From CAILUG01 sp038125665 (GTDB lineage Bacteria; Pseudomonadota; Gammaproteobacteria; Pseudomonadales; Pseudohongiellaceae), in NCBI GenBank assembly GCA_038125665.1, contig JAYPEI010000002.1, forward strand, positions 186,001 through 250,000: a DNA stretch of 64,000 nucleotides, in the 5' to 3' direction. Of the stretch, positions 46,853 to 56,422 are shown piece by piece. Made by a program: the position numbers and the translations under genes. The stretch's first letter is position 1. Every line of letters begins with the position of its first letter. The notes beneath the pieces were generated by a model that was given only the letters and a program-made list of their open reading frames with translations, was not told the DNA's origin and did not search any database.

Positions 46853-47445
46853 CACTGGCAACTCTCGGAATAGGTTCGAATTATCAGGCAACAAAGCACA
46901 TTGAGCTCTGCCTTGACGAACTTCTCCTGCGTTTTAACGATTTGACATTGTCGTCAGTATTTGCCAGTTCTGCCGTGGGCTTTGCCAATCATAAATCAAC
47001 TGCCAGAAGTACAAGTGATGGAATGGAATCTACACCAAATGAAGAGGATAGCAAGGTTGAAAAGTCAGTTAGTTCAGACTATCTGAATATGGTGGTCGCG
47101 CTTGAAACCAATCTCTCAGCGGCGCAGCTTGTGGAACACCTTAAAGCCTTAGAATATAAGCTAGGACGGCGTCCTGAGCACAAAAGAGAGGGACGAGTGC
47201 CAATAGATATCGATTTGCTTACTTTTGGCAAGGGGGGGGTTAAAGTATTCGGAAAGACGCTTCCTTCTGAGGAAATCCTTAAAGCCGCTTATGTGCTATG
47301 GCCATTATCTCAAGTCATCCCTCGACAAAGACACCCTCAGTCCGGCCTGAGTTACAGTCAGCATTGGAAAGAATTCAGTGACCCATCACAACAGATCCGA
47401 CCAGTAGACTTCAATTGGCATGGACGACAGCTATCTTTGGCATGA
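46849..47445 (+). CDS. folK: 6-hydroxymethyl-dihydropterin pyrophosphokinase (HPPK)
   Basis: Protein of 198 residues starting with GTG that overlaps the folB stop (GTGA), so it is translationally coupled. The beginning TLATLGIGSNYQATKHIELC and the catalytic block LGRRPEHKREGRVPIDIDLLTFG are typical HPPK. Between AVGF and YLNMVVALET there is an unusual hydrophilic stretch of about 25 residues rich in Ser, Glu and Lys that most HPPKs lack; it falls in a surface loop near the substrate site. It transfers pyrophosphate from ATP to 6-hydroxymethyl-dihydropterin. Confidence 0.92.
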   Translation: MTLATLGIGSNYQATKHIELCLDELLLRFNDLTLSSVFASSAVGFANHKSTARSTSDGMESTPNEEDSKVEKSVSSDYLNMVVALETNLSAAQLVEHLKALEYKLGRRPEHKREGRVPIDIDLLTFGKGGVKVFGKTLPSEEILKAAYVLWPLSQVIPRQRHPQSGLSYSQHWKEFSDPSQQIRPVDFNWHGRQLSLA

Positions 47446-47605
47446 GTCTTGCGCCAGATCCAAATTGTATGTAGCTTCGTCACTTTATTTTTTCCTTCTC
47501 TTTTTTAATGGAGATAAGATATTTTGTGATTTGATAAATGTCACTAGGACCGCTCTGAAAAAGGAAAGATTCAAGGGGAGGAATAAATTCATTGGGCGTA
47601 TTTCT

Positions 47606-48112
47606 ATGAAAAAACTACTCAATAACAGATGTTTAATAGTTTCATCATGGCTTGAGAAATTCATCAAACTAAGCCTGCTCTTCATCAGCTTAAGTTGTCT
47701 GCCTATTACACATGCGCAGATCACCTTTAATGCTGCCAGAATAACAGCTGTTGATTCGTTGTCTGTTGCTGAATTTTATAAAGAAGCATTCGGTATGCAT
47801 GAAGTCGAGCGTATCAATCTGCCCAATGGGGAGGTTGAGATAATGTTGAATTTTGGAGCAACACAGGCAGAAGCAATTGCGAATACCAATGCTGAAATTG
47901 TAGTAATGCCACGTACAGTAAGTCAGCAACATGAAAATGTTGCGCATGTGATTTTTACCGTAACTAATATTCAAGATACTTTTCTAGCAGCAACTGCTGC
48001 CGGTGCTGGAGTAGTCCGAGAACCCTTTGAATTCGGAAATACCGGTATTTGGATAGCAATGATTGCAGATCCTGATGGTAATCAGATCGAGCTTTTACAA
48101 TATGCGAAGTGA
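47606..48112 (+). CDS. Exported VOC-superfamily (glyoxalase-like) protein
   Basis: Protein of 168 residues from ATG 47606. A signal-like segment (MKKLLNNRC, hydrophobic stretch to PITHAQ) precedes a VOC fold: ITAVDSLSVAEFYKEAFGMHEVE, LPNGEVEIMLNF and the C-terminal IWIAMIADPDGNQIELLQY, whose Glu is a usual metal ligand. VOC proteins include glyoxalase I and dioxygenases, but an exported single-domain member has no assigned reaction. An upstream in-frame GTG/ATG would extend the protein, but the signal peptide supports this start. It precedes the tannase-like gene. Confidence 0.78.
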   Translation: MKKLLNNRCLIVSSWLEKFIKLSLLFISLSCLPITHAQITFNAARITAVDSLSVAEFYKEAFGMHEVERINLPNGEVEIMLNFGATQAEAIANTNAEIVVMPRTVSQQHENVAHVIFTVTNIQDTFLAATAAGAGVVREPFEFGNTGIWIAMIADPDGNQIELLQYAK

Positions 48113-48169
48113 GTTGGATTTATCTCACTTAGACTAAACTATTTGAATTTTGATAAAAGGAAACGGCTT

Positions 48170-49861
48170 ATGCTTAATCAAAAGCTCCCGACTGTTGATC
48201 AGTTGCATTTATCGGCACTTAGTCTGGTGGCCGTTGCGGCTGCTATGCTGACAGCCTGTCAACCCGAAGTCCAAGACTCTGCTTCTTCAACAGTTGTGCC
48301 ACAATCGGCTAGCGATGCTTGTGCTGCTCTGGCAGGTATGATGATAGACAGCTCTCTGATTGGTTTGCCAAGCACAGGAGCGATAGTCAATAGTGCAGAG
48401 CTAGTGCGAGCTGAAGCAGATAATAATAGTAATGGTGAATTTTGTAAGATATTAGGCGCTATTTACCCGGTGGACTATACTGCCCCAGAGATTAATTTCG
48501 AAGTGAACCTTCCGTCACAGTGGAATGGCAAAACTTTGCAATTTGGTGGTGGTGGGCTTAATGGTGTATTGATTAATGGTCTTGGTCATTACGCTAAACA
48601 ACCAAATTCAGAGATGACTCCCTTGGCACGTGGTTATGTTACCTTAGGTTCCGATTCTGGACACCAAGGTGAATTTGGTTGGGATCCCTCTTTTTACTTA
48701 AATGAAGAATCATTACTTAATTACGGGCACCAGCAGATAAAGAAGACTCACGATGTCGCCATGAAGATAGTTCAAGAACGCTATGGCCAGGAATCATCTC
48801 GTAATTATTTTATCGGGGGCTCTCAAGGGGGGCATGAGGGTTTTGATGCCGCACAACGTTTCCCAAATGATTATGACGGCGTGGTTGCAGGCTACCCTGC
48901 TCATAACGTTGTTATGCTCCATCTATCAGCGTTGAACTATGCTCGTGCACTTGACCCAGATCACGGTGATGGTTGGATGAATCCAGCAGAAATTGGTTGG
49001 TATACGGATCAAGTTTATGCGCGTTGTGATGACCTCGATGGAGCTAAAGATGGCATTATCTCTAACAGGGTAGCTTGCCAAGGAGTTAACGCAGAGCTGA
49101 AATTGAAAAATCAAGACAATCCTCTACGTTGTACTCTAGGTCTGAACACGGGCGATGATTGTTTGTCAGATGCTCAAATTGCGGCATTGAACACCATGGA
49201 CACTCCTTATCGCCTCAGCTTTAATGTGTTCAATGATGATGAAGGCGGGGCTGTGTTCCCCAAGTGGACACCATTTGAGGGTTCAACTTTTATGGATGGT
49301 GGAGCTTCCAATTTAGGGGTCAACGGGCCTGAACAAGCATTGCAGCGAACCCCTGGTATTGCAACGCCTGGTTATGCGATTGCCCAGAATAAAGCGTTGG
49401 ATGTGATCGATGATTTTGATGCAGATGCCTATGCAGCAGCAATTATCAAACGTGCCTCTCAACTTAGTGCTAACAGTACCAATCTAGATGCATTCCGAAA
49501 TAAAGGCGGTAAGTTGATTTTCTTCCACGGTAATATTGATGATTATATTCCTGTTTATAGCTCTATTGAATATTTCAACCGACTGCTTGGCCGTTACGGC
49601 AGTGACTTGAGTAATTTTGTGCGTTTTTACACTGTTCCTGGTATGGGACACGTAACTGGTGTATTCAATGCCCGTATTTCCATGCTTGATGCCCTGGAGG
49701 CTTGGGTTGAAGAAGGTCAGCCACCTAAGGAACTTATAGCTGTGGATGCTAATGAAGCTACTGCCGGACGTACTCGACCAGTGTGCGAATATCCACAATG
49801 GCCTCAATACAATGGAAGTGGAGATATTAACTCTGCTACAAGTTTTACGTGCATTGAATAA
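48170..49861 (+). CDS. Tannase/feruloyl esterase-family lipoprotein
   Basis: Protein of 563 residues from ATG 48170, preceded by AAAGG. The signal ends in LTAC, a lipobox. Landmarks of the tannase/feruloyl esterase family are FGGGGLNG, the nucleophile elbow GGSQGGHEGFDAAQRFPNDYDGVVA-like (G-S-Q-G-G), CDDLDGAKDGII with its calcium-binding acidic residues, and FFHGNIDDYIP and GMGHVTG supplying the Asp and His of the triad. It probably hydrolyses esters of phenolic acids at the cell surface. It is on the same strand as the M3 peptidase, 29 bases upstream of it. Confidence 0.88.
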   Translation: MLNQKLPTVDQLHLSALSLVAVAAAMLTACQPEVQDSASSTVVPQSASDACAALAGMMIDSSLIGLPSTGAIVNSAELVRAEADNNSNGEFCKILGAIYPVDYTAPEINFEVNLPSQWNGKTLQFGGGGLNGVLINGLGHYAKQPNSEMTPLARGYVTLGSDSGHQGEFGWDPSFYLNEESLLNYGHQQIKKTHDVAMKIVQERYGQESSRNYFIGGSQGGHEGFDAAQRFPNDYDGVVAGYPAHNVVMLHLSALNYARALDPDHGDGWMNPAEIGWYTDQVYARCDDLDGAKDGIISNRVACQGVNAELKLKNQDNPLRCTLGLNTGDDCLSDAQIAALNTMDTPYRLSFNVFNDDEGGAVFPKWTPFEGSTFMDGGASNLGVNGPEQALQRTPGIATPGYAIAQNKALDVIDDFDADAYAAAIIKRASQLSANSTNLDAFRNKGGKLIFFHGNIDDYIPVYSSIEYFNRLLGRYGSDLSNFVRFYTVPGMGHVTGVFNARISMLDALEAWVEEGQPPKELIAVDANEATAGRTRPVCEYPQWPQYNGSGDINSATSFTCIE

Positions 49862-49890
49862 TTGAAAAATTCTATCTCTTGGAGAGTGTC

Positions 49891-52038
49891 ATGTCGAAAA
49901 TAACTTGGATAGGTTTTATTACCATGCTATTGCTCGCCGGATGTAATCAGGCTCCAGATGAACTGCCACAAAACAGCGAGGAAGCGCTAGGAATGTTAAC
50001 GGAAAACCCTTTCTACAGTCGAAGCACTCTTGATTTCCAGTATCCACACTTCGATAAGATAAAGTCCGAGCACTATTTGCCCGCTTTTCAGCGAGGTATG
50101 GCAGAGCAACTGGTGGAGATAGAGGAAATTACTTCACAAAGCGCTGAGCCTAGTTTTGCTAATACTATTATCCCTTTAGAACTCAGTGGAGAATTACTGA
50201 GTAGAGTAGCGAGTGTCTTTTTTGCTCTGAGTTCAGCGCATACTAACGAGGATATCCAAGCAATTGAGGTTGAAGTATCCCCTAAGCTTTCAGCTCACCG
50301 AGACAGTATTAACTTAAATAGAGCGCTTTTTGAGAGAGTTAAAACTGTTTATAACAGCCGTGAGAAGGCGGGACTTGATATTGAATCCTTAAGGCTGCTT
50401 GAAAATTACTACCGTGATTTTGTGTTATCCGGCGCTCAACTGGATGATTCGCAACAAGACCGCCTGCGTGCAATAAACGCTGAACTGGCAAAACTGGAAA
50501 CTCAGTTTGATCAGAATGTTTTAGCGGAAGTCAATGCATCAGCCATTATCGTAGAAAACCTAGAAGAGCTCAGCGGATTATCAGATGCGGAAGTTCAGAC
50601 TGCAGCCGATAGAGCTGAAGAAAGAGGAATCTCTGGCAAGTATGTTATTCCATTGCTAAATACTTCTGGGCAGCCAATTTTACCTAGTCTCGAAAATAGA
50701 AGCTTACGTCAAAGAATTACAGAAGCTTCATTGTCTCGCGGTTCGCGGGGCAATGAGTTTGATAACACTTTAATTCTCGCGCAAGTTGCCAGATTACGAG
50801 CAGAGCGTGCGCAGTTATTAGGTTATCCCAACCATGCATCACTCCGTCTAGTGACACAAACTGCGCAAACTGTAGAAGCTGTTGAAACACGGCTAGCCTC
50901 ACTAATTCCACCGGCAATAGCTAACGCTGAGCGTGAAGCAGCTGAGTTACAGGCCATGTTACAACAAGAAGGCGCTGATTTTACGCTGGCTTCTTGGGAC
51001 TGGGCGTTTTATACCGAAAAAGTGCGTCAAGAAAAATTTGCGTTTGACGAAGCCCAGCTACGTCCTTACTTCGAAATTAACAATGTATTACAGAAAGGAG
51101 TTTTCTTTGCGGCCAATCAGATTTACGGATTGAGTTTTGACGAGCGCTTTGATCTGCCTGTCTACCAAGAAGATGTAAGAGTATTCGATGTCAAAGAAGA
51201 AGATGGTAGTCAACTTGCTATTTTTATTTTTGATCCTTACGCAAGACCAAGTAAGCGCGGTGGTGCTTGGATGAACTCTTATGTTGATCAGTCAGAATTA
51301 ACTGGGAACAAAGCAATAGTAGCAAACCATCTTAATATTCCTGAACCACCAGAAGGACAGCCAACGCTACTTACTTTTGATGAAGTGACAACCATGTTTC
51401 ATGAATTTGGTCATGCCTTACATGGAATGTTTTCTAATGTAACGTATCCTAGTTTTTCAGGAACCTCTGTGCCACGTGACTTTGTGGAATTTCCCTCCCA
51501 AGTTAATGAGATGTGGGCAAGTTGGCCTGAAGTTTTAAAGAACTATGCGGTTCATTTTGAAACTAATGAGCCGATGCCAAGTGAATTGTTAGACAAAGTC
51601 TTAGCTACGCAAAAGTTTAATCAGGGCTTTGCTACCAGCGAATATCTTATGGCAGCGCTAATTGATATGAAACTTCATGTCTTAGCACCTGAAGATGTGC
51701 CTACCGGTGAAGAGCTAATGCAGTACGAGGAAAGAGTGCTGAATGAAGCAGGTGCTAATCTTGCAGCACTCCCCCCTCGTTATCGTTATCCTTATTTTTC
51801 GCATATTATTGGTGGTTACTCAGCTGGCTACTATGCCTATATCTGGAGTGAAGTACTGGATGCAGATACTGTAAATTGGTTTAAAGAAAATGGTGGTATG
51901 CTGAGAGATAATGGTCAGCATTTCCGCGAAAGCCTTTTATCACGTGGAGGATCTGTTGATGCAATGCAATTATTCCGTGATTTCCGAGGTAGGGATGCCA
52001 GTGTAGAACCACTACTTGAAAGACGTGGGTTAAACTAG
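49891..52038 (+). CDS. M3-family peptidase lipoprotein (Dcp-like)
   Basis: Protein of 715 residues from ATG 49891 with GGAGAG before it; TTG 49879 is less likely. A lipobox LLAGC ends the signal. The peptidase domain has the zinc motif MFHEFGHALHG and the downstream MWASWPEVLKNY. This matches dipeptidyl carboxypeptidase/oligopeptidase A, but these are usually cytoplasmic or periplasmic, so the lipoprotein form is notable. It probably trims oligopeptides in the periplasm. It converges on the reductase gene at 52162. Confidence 0.9.
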   Translation: MSKITWIGFITMLLLAGCNQAPDELPQNSEEALGMLTENPFYSRSTLDFQYPHFDKIKSEHYLPAFQRGMAEQLVEIEEITSQSAEPSFANTIIPLELSGELLSRVASVFFALSSAHTNEDIQAIEVEVSPKLSAHRDSINLNRALFERVKTVYNSREKAGLDIESLRLLENYYRDFVLSGAQLDDSQQDRLRAINAELAKLETQFDQNVLAEVNASAIIVENLEELSGLSDAEVQTAADRAEERGISGKYVIPLLNTSGQPILPSLENRSLRQRITEASLSRGSRGNEFDNTLILAQVARLRAERAQLLGYPNHASLRLVTQTAQTVEAVETRLASLIPPAIANAEREAAELQAMLQQEGADFTLASWDWAFYTEKVRQEKFAFDEAQLRPYFEINNVLQKGVFFAANQIYGLSFDERFDLPVYQEDVRVFDVKEEDGSQLAIFIFDPYARPSKRGGAWMNSYVDQSELTGNKAIVANHLNIPEPPEGQPTLLTFDEVTTMFHEFGHALHGMFSNVTYPSFSGTSVPRDFVEFPSQVNEMWASWPEVLKNYAVHFETNEPMPSELLDKVLATQKFNQGFATSEYLMAALIDMKLHVLAPEDVPTGEELMQYEERVLNEAGANLAALPPRYRYPYFSHIIGGYSAGYYAYIWSEVLDADTVNWFKENGGMLRDNGQHFRESLLSRGGSVDAMQLFRDFRGRDASVEPLLERRGLN

Positions 52039-52161
52039 CAGTTTATTTGGTCAATTTAAGGATAATGAGCGTTAATGCTTACATCTCCTAGCTACTTTAA
52101 CTCAATAAAGCAGATAGGGTTTTTAAGCAGAGCAGTTTGCAATGCTGTAAAATCTAGTTAA

Positions 52162-52959
52162 TTAATGAGAATACAGTGAAGCACCACCATCAACTTTTAG
52201 TACCTGACCAGTAATGTAATTTCCTTGGAAAAGTAGGAAGCGAGCAGCTTCTACTATATCTTCAACACCGCCTGCGCGTTTTAATGCAGTGAGTTGCCTC
52301 TCGTGCTCACGCACCTCCAGCGGTAGGTCATGGTACTGTGGTGTATCAGGCCATAAAATAATTCCTGGTGAGATACCAACTACTCTTACTGAAGGAGCTA
52401 GCTCTTTGGCAAGAGACCGTGTCATGTTCAAAAGGGCAGCTTTTGCCATGGTATAGGGAGAAAAACCGGATAGACCAGACATAGCAGTACTATCTACCAT
52501 GTTCAGGATACACCCTTTGTTACTTGTCAGTGATTGCTCGAGTGCTTGGCATAGCATGAAGGGTGCTTTGGCGTTAGTGCTTTGAAGGAGCTGCCAGTCT
52601 CTTTCTGTGACTTCAGATAACTGCTTGGGATAAAAAGCCGACGCGTTGTTAATCAAGATATCTATGGAGCCCCACTGTTGCAACGCAGCTTTTGCTAGAT
52701 CTAAAACTTCTTGATCTTTTCCTAAATCAGCTGTTACCACAACGGCTGAATCGTGACGGTTTTGGTTTACTTGTGCCGCTAGCTGATCTGCTTGAGCTTT
52801 TGAGCTATGACAATGCAAAATCAGATTGTATCCCTCTTCATGCAACATTAGTGCAAGAGCAGCACCAATACGACGAGCAGAACCAGTTACCAGGGCAACT
52901 TTTGTTTTTTTTTCGACGACAATGGGGCGGTTGGCGTCGGGTATCTGACTTATTGACAT
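52162..52959 (-). CDS. folM: Pteridine reductase-like short-chain dehydrogenase
   Basis: Protein of 265 residues. The NADPH-binding segment is VTGSARRIGAALALMLHEEG, where the Arg-Arg is typical of pteridine reductases. ILINNASAFYP, the Ser-Tyr-Lys catalytic set (STAMSGLSGFSPYTMAKAAL) and the C-terminal GISPGIILWPD are present. FolM/PTR1 reduces dihydromonapterin or dihydrofolate. folB and folK about 5 kb away fit a pterin theme. The symbol is by similarity; activity as another SDR is possible. Confidence 0.8.
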   Translation of the reverse strand: MSISQIPDANRPIVVEKKTKVALVTGSARRIGAALALMLHEEGYNLILHCHSSKAQADQLAAQVNQNRHDSAVVVTADLGKDQEVLDLAKAALQQWGSIDILINNASAFYPKQLSEVTERDWQLLQSTNAKAPFMLCQALEQSLTSNKGCILNMVDSTAMSGLSGFSPYTMAKAALLNMTRSLAKELAPSVRVVGISPGIILWPDTPQYHDLPLEVREHERQLTALKRAGGVEDIVEAARFLLFQGNYITGQVLKVDGGASLYSH

Positions 52960-53021
52960 AGATCAAAATCTCTAAACAATTTTAGGGACTCCTACAACTA
53001 ATATATTTAGTAATGAAGATC

Positions 53022-54149
53022 TTAGTTGGTATGGCGACTCATCGCATTAATCGTACTTTCTATGGCCTGCAGACGAGTTGAGCGAAGTCGGTTCTTGATT
53101 ACTGCGGCTGTTGGCTTATCAGCCAATAAGGCGCGTTGATCAATGTTCTTCAGACACTTCAAAGCATTCTCTAAATAATTACGGCACTCATCCGCATCTG
53201 GTTTAGCGAGTTTTGATTCCGCAGTAAGTAGCGTGCACGTCTCTAAGAATTCAGTAAAGCGTTGAGGTCTACGTAGAGCGTCAGTCTGTTCTAAGAAGTC
53301 GAGCAATTGATGCGCAGATCGATAATTTAACGATGAGAAAAGTGGAAAATAAGTATGCGCAAGCGATGCCAGTTCCTTAAGTTGAGAAGGAACTCGCCAA
53401 GTTTCACAGAATTTAGGGAGTTCTGTAGCATTGAGTTGGGCAGCGATAACTGCAAAACGGACATTCAGATCAGCATCTTGCGAACAGGCTTGTTTTAAAG
53501 CGTTAAAGGATAGTTCATCCAACTCGGGAAAAAGTTGTGTGAGGGCACAACTCTCTCGAAGAACTGTGAAAAATTCTTCCGGGTTAGTAGAACATAAGCT
53601 GCGTTCGAATTCTTGCCAAACTCTCTCTGGTACCAGAGAAGAAAGTTCTCCAGCCTTAACCATTTGCTTTAGTAAAGCCATCGTCTCTGCTGCTACACTA
53701 AAATTCAAATTGCTAAAACGGGCAGCAAAGCGAGCAATACGCAAAACTCTCAGCGGGTCTTCTGTAAAAGCTTGAGAGACATGTCTTAACTTTCTCTGTT
53801 CAAGATCGCGTTGTCCACCATAGGGATCAATCAGTGTTCCATCTTCAGCCATGGCTATGGCATTAATTGTGAGATCTCGACGCTTAAGATCTTCCTCAAG
53901 CGTCACTTCAGTGTCAGCATGCACTACGAAACCAGTATAACCTTTACCATTTTTTCGTTCAGTACGTGCTAAGGCATATTCTTCTTTGGTTTGGGGGTGC
54001 AAGAACACAGGGAAGTCTTTTCCTACTTGGACATACCCTGAAGCCAGCATTTCATCAACACTAGCACCAACAACTACCCAGTCACGATCCTTAACCGGTA
54101 GGCCAAGTAGTTTATCTCTAACCGCGCCACCAACTTGATATATTTTCAT
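53022..54149 (-). CDS. cca: CCA-adding tRNA nucleotidyltransferase
   Basis: Protein of 375 residues with MKIYQVGGAVRDKLLGLPVKDRDWVV, the class II nucleotidyltransferase start, then RRDLTINAIAM and the nucleotide-selecting EDPLRVLRIARFAARF. It adds or repairs the 3' CCA of tRNAs. It is shorter than the E. coli enzyme, and I see no HD-type phosphohydrolase motif at the C-terminus. Confidence 0.96.
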   Translation of the reverse strand: MKIYQVGGAVRDKLLGLPVKDRDWVVVGASVDEMLASGYVQVGKDFPVFLHPQTKEEYALARTERKNGKGYTGFVVHADTEVTLEEDLKRRDLTINAIAMAEDGTLIDPYGGQRDLEQRKLRHVSQAFTEDPLRVLRIARFAARFSNLNFSVAAETMALLKQMVKAGELSSLVPERVWQEFERSLCSTNPEEFFTVLRESCALTQLFPELDELSFNALKQACSQDADLNVRFAVIAAQLNATELPKFCETWRVPSQLKELASLAHTYFPLFSSLNYRSAHQLLDFLEQTDALRRPQRFTEFLETCTLLTAESKLAKPDADECRNYLENALKCLKNIDQRALLADKPTAAVIKNRLRSTRLQAIESTINAMSRHTN

Positions 54150-54177
54150 GACCTACCAGTATTAACAAAGGGAAGAT

Positions 54178-54204
54178 AGTTGAGCTTGTTGTTCAAGCTT
54201 AACT
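54178..54204. other. Long hairpin between apaH and cca
   Basis: AGTTGAGCTTG and CAAGCTTAACT pair over 11 positions with one G-U, loop TTGTT, followed by a weaker CATTGA/TCAATG pairing. There is no T run, so this is not a standard terminator; it may mark an mRNA-processing or stability site. Confidence 0.4.
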
Positions 54205-54248
54205 CTCGTCATTGAATCCTTAAAGTATCAATGAGGTAACATTTTTTA

Positions 54249-55091
54249 TTAGGATGCAGATATGTGATATTTTTTGCCTGATTGCAAACACAAAGCTGTG
54301 AGTTTACGTCCCCATACACAGCCTGTGTCTAGCCCAACAATATCTTTTCTCCCTGTTTTTCCGTTCAACATAGCCCAATGACCAAAGAGTATTACACTGC
54401 TCTCCCTTTTACGTTGTAGTTGGAACCAGGGTAGCCATCCTTTGGAGACCTCTTTAATGGTCCCCTTGAATTTGAAATCCAGCTCTGACTTTTGTGAGAT
54501 AAAACGAATACGCGTAAAAATATTGGTTAATACTCTTAATCTATCGTAACCTTGAAGTTCTTGGGAGAAACTGTTTGGTGTGTTTCCATACATATTACGC
54601 AAATAATTTCTGTATTGGTGACTTTGTAGGGCCTCCTTGAGCTCTTCAGCTAGTGTCATAGCCCGAGTAAATCCCCAGCCTGGCACAATACCTGCATGAA
54701 CCATCAAGAAATCTTTACGCCCATTCTCAGTGGTTAGCTTTTGCCGATGTGCATAGGGCAGGGCACGGACAAACTGGAAAAGCTTATCTAGATCTGGTGC
54801 ATTTAGAAGGGTATACAGACTTTTATTTTTCTGATTTTTTTTCCTCGATAGCTCTGGGGCGACTTTTGAAGCTAATGCCAGAAAATGGAGATCGTGATTT
54901 CCTAGCACCCCAATGAAGTCATCGCCCAGAGATAGCAGGAGTCTGAGAGTTGAGAGTGAATCTGCTCCCCGGTTGACCATATCGCCAACTGACCAAAGTT
55001 GATCAAGACCCGGTGTAAATTTGATATGATCTAGCAGACGGCAAAGTTCCTCATAACAGCCCTGGATGTCGCCTACCACATAAGTTGCCAT
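54249..55091 (-). CDS. apaH: Diadenosine tetraphosphatase (symmetrical)
   Basis: Protein of 280 residues with metallophosphatase motifs GDIQGCYEEL, GDMVNRGADS and GNHDLHFL. It splits Ap4A into two ADP. A short insertion (RKKNQKNKSL) follows GNHDLHFLALASK. It lies 19 bases after apaG in the conserved lptD-surA-pdxA-rsmA-apaG-apaH order. Confidence 0.96.
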   Translation of the reverse strand: MATYVVGDIQGCYEELCRLLDHIKFTPGLDQLWSVGDMVNRGADSLSTLRLLLSLGDDFIGVLGNHDLHFLALASKVAPELSRKKNQKNKSLYTLLNAPDLDKLFQFVRALPYAHRQKLTTENGRKDFLMVHAGIVPGWGFTRAMTLAEELKEALQSHQYRNYLRNMYGNTPNSFSQELQGYDRLRVLTNIFTRIRFISQKSELDFKFKGTIKEVSKGWLPWFQLQRKRESSVILFGHWAMLNGKTGRKDIVGLDTGCVWGRKLTALCLQSGKKYHISAS

Positions 55092-55110
55092 AATTTAACC
55101 TGGGTTTGGA

Positions 55111-55494
55111 CTAGTTGAGAACATGTGGGGAGGCAAGAATGAATAATGGGATGGGCACTTCGAATTCGTCTCCCTGACTAGTCTGCATGGTGTAACTGCC
55201 ATGCATATCACCTGCTGGTGTTTGTAGGCGAGCACCGCTAGAGTATTCATAACTGGTGCCGGGTAAGATATAAGGCTGCTGACCAATTACCCCATCACCT
55301 TTTACTTCTTCTACAGAATTATTTGTATCGGTGATTACCCAATGACGGCGCAGTAGTTGTATGGTCTCAGTACTATTATTGCTTATGGAAATGGTATAAG
55401 CGAAAGCCCATACATTTTCCTCAGGTCTAGAATGCTGTTGTAAAAAATGTGTTGCAACTTGAACCTTAACAGACGCACTAAGAACTTCATTCAT
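55111..55494 (-). CDS. apaG: ApaG protein
   Basis: Protein of 127 residues with the family core YTISISNNSTETIQLLRRHWVITD and PGTSYEYSSGARLQTPAGDMHGSY. The fold is a fibronectin-like beta-sandwich that binds ligands such as nucleotides or divalent ions; the exact role is not settled. It sits between rsmA and apaH. Confidence 0.95.
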   Translation of the reverse strand: MNEVLSASVKVQVATHFLQQHSRPEENVWAFAYTISISNNSTETIQLLRRHWVITDTNNSVEEVKGDGVIGQQPYILPGTSYEYSSGARLQTPAGDMHGSYTMQTSQGDEFEVPIPLFILASPHVLN

Positions 55495-55573
55495 CTGCTA
55501 TTTACTCCTTTTGGTGTTTATTGCTAACACTCTTTGGTGCTAGTCTTGTGGTTAAATATTCCTAAGCTAATTA

Positions 55574-56422
55574 TTAAGATGACAGATAGTTAGCAATTTT
55601 AACATAGTCGGCTACTCCTAGTTTTTCTGCACGCAGCGAGGGGTCGATATCTAAATGCGAGAAGTCTGCTGGTGTGAGCAGCTCGCGTAAAGTATTACGC
55701 AGTGTTTTACGGCGCTGTGAAAAGGCAGTTTTTACCAAAGTATCTAATAATTTCGCATCTACTGCAGGATGCGGCAGTACTTTATGTGGTATGAGTTTGA
55801 CGATAGCAGAATCAACCTTGGGAGGAGGATTAAAAGCACTAGGCGGCACCCTAAACAATTTCTCTACTTTGCAGTGATACTGCAACATTACACTGAGTCT
55901 TCCGTAATCACCACTGCCAGGAACAGCAGCCATGCGTTCTACTACCTCAAGTTGTAGCATGAATATCATGGAGGCAAGTAAATCCCTAAATTGGAGAAGG
56001 TGGAATAGCAAAGGGGTGGATATGTTATAAGGAAGGTTACCAAAGACGCGTAATTTTTTACTACTTTTTACATTTACATCTTTTTTAAGCAGATTAGCAA
56101 AATCAATTAGCATGACGTCTTGCTCAATCAGGACAAAATTAGCTAGTCCCCCAAAGCGTTGACGAAGATCCGCAGCCAAATCTCGGTCAATCTCAATGGC
56201 AGTTAAGTGTAACCCTGCCAACAATAACGGTTCCGTGAGCGCTCCTTGCCCCGGGCCAATTTCTATAAGCAATTCTTCATCGGTTTGCTGGATTTGCTCT
56301 TTGCCTAAGGCTCGAACTATCCTCTCGATAATCTGGGGATCATGAAGGAAGTTTTGACCGAATCTTTTGCGAGCTTTATGCGCTGCAGGTTGAGAAGATG
56401 AGAATAGAGTGGACCGACTCAT
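55574..56422 (-). CDS. rsmA: 16S rRNA dimethyladenosine transferase
   Basis: Protein of 282 residues with KRFGQNFLHDPQII at the N-terminus, LLIEIGPGQGALTEPLL (SAM binding), VFGNLPYNISTPLLFHLL (catalytic NLPY) and FSQRRKTLRNTLRE. It dimethylates the two adjacent A residues near the 3' end of 16S rRNA. Its start overlaps the pdxA stop by four bases. Confidence 0.97.
   Translation of the reverse strand: MSRSTLFSSSQPAAHKARKRFGQNFLHDPQIIERIVRALGKEQIQQTDEELLIEIGPGQGALTEPLLLAGLHLTAIEIDRDLAADLRQRFGGLANFVLIEQDVMLIDFANLLKKDVNVKSSKKLRVFGNLPYNISTPLLFHLLQFRDLLASMIFMLQLEVVERMAAVPGSGDYGRLSVMLQYHCKVEKLFRVPPSAFNPPPKVDSAIVKLIPHKVLPHPAVDAKLLDTLVKTAFSQRRKTLRNTLRELLTPADFSHLDIDPSLRAEKLGVADYVKIANYLSS

Noticed and set aside
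54178..54204. Hairpin as a rho-independent terminator after apaH
   Set aside because: No T run follows the stem on either strand, so it is listed only as a hairpin.
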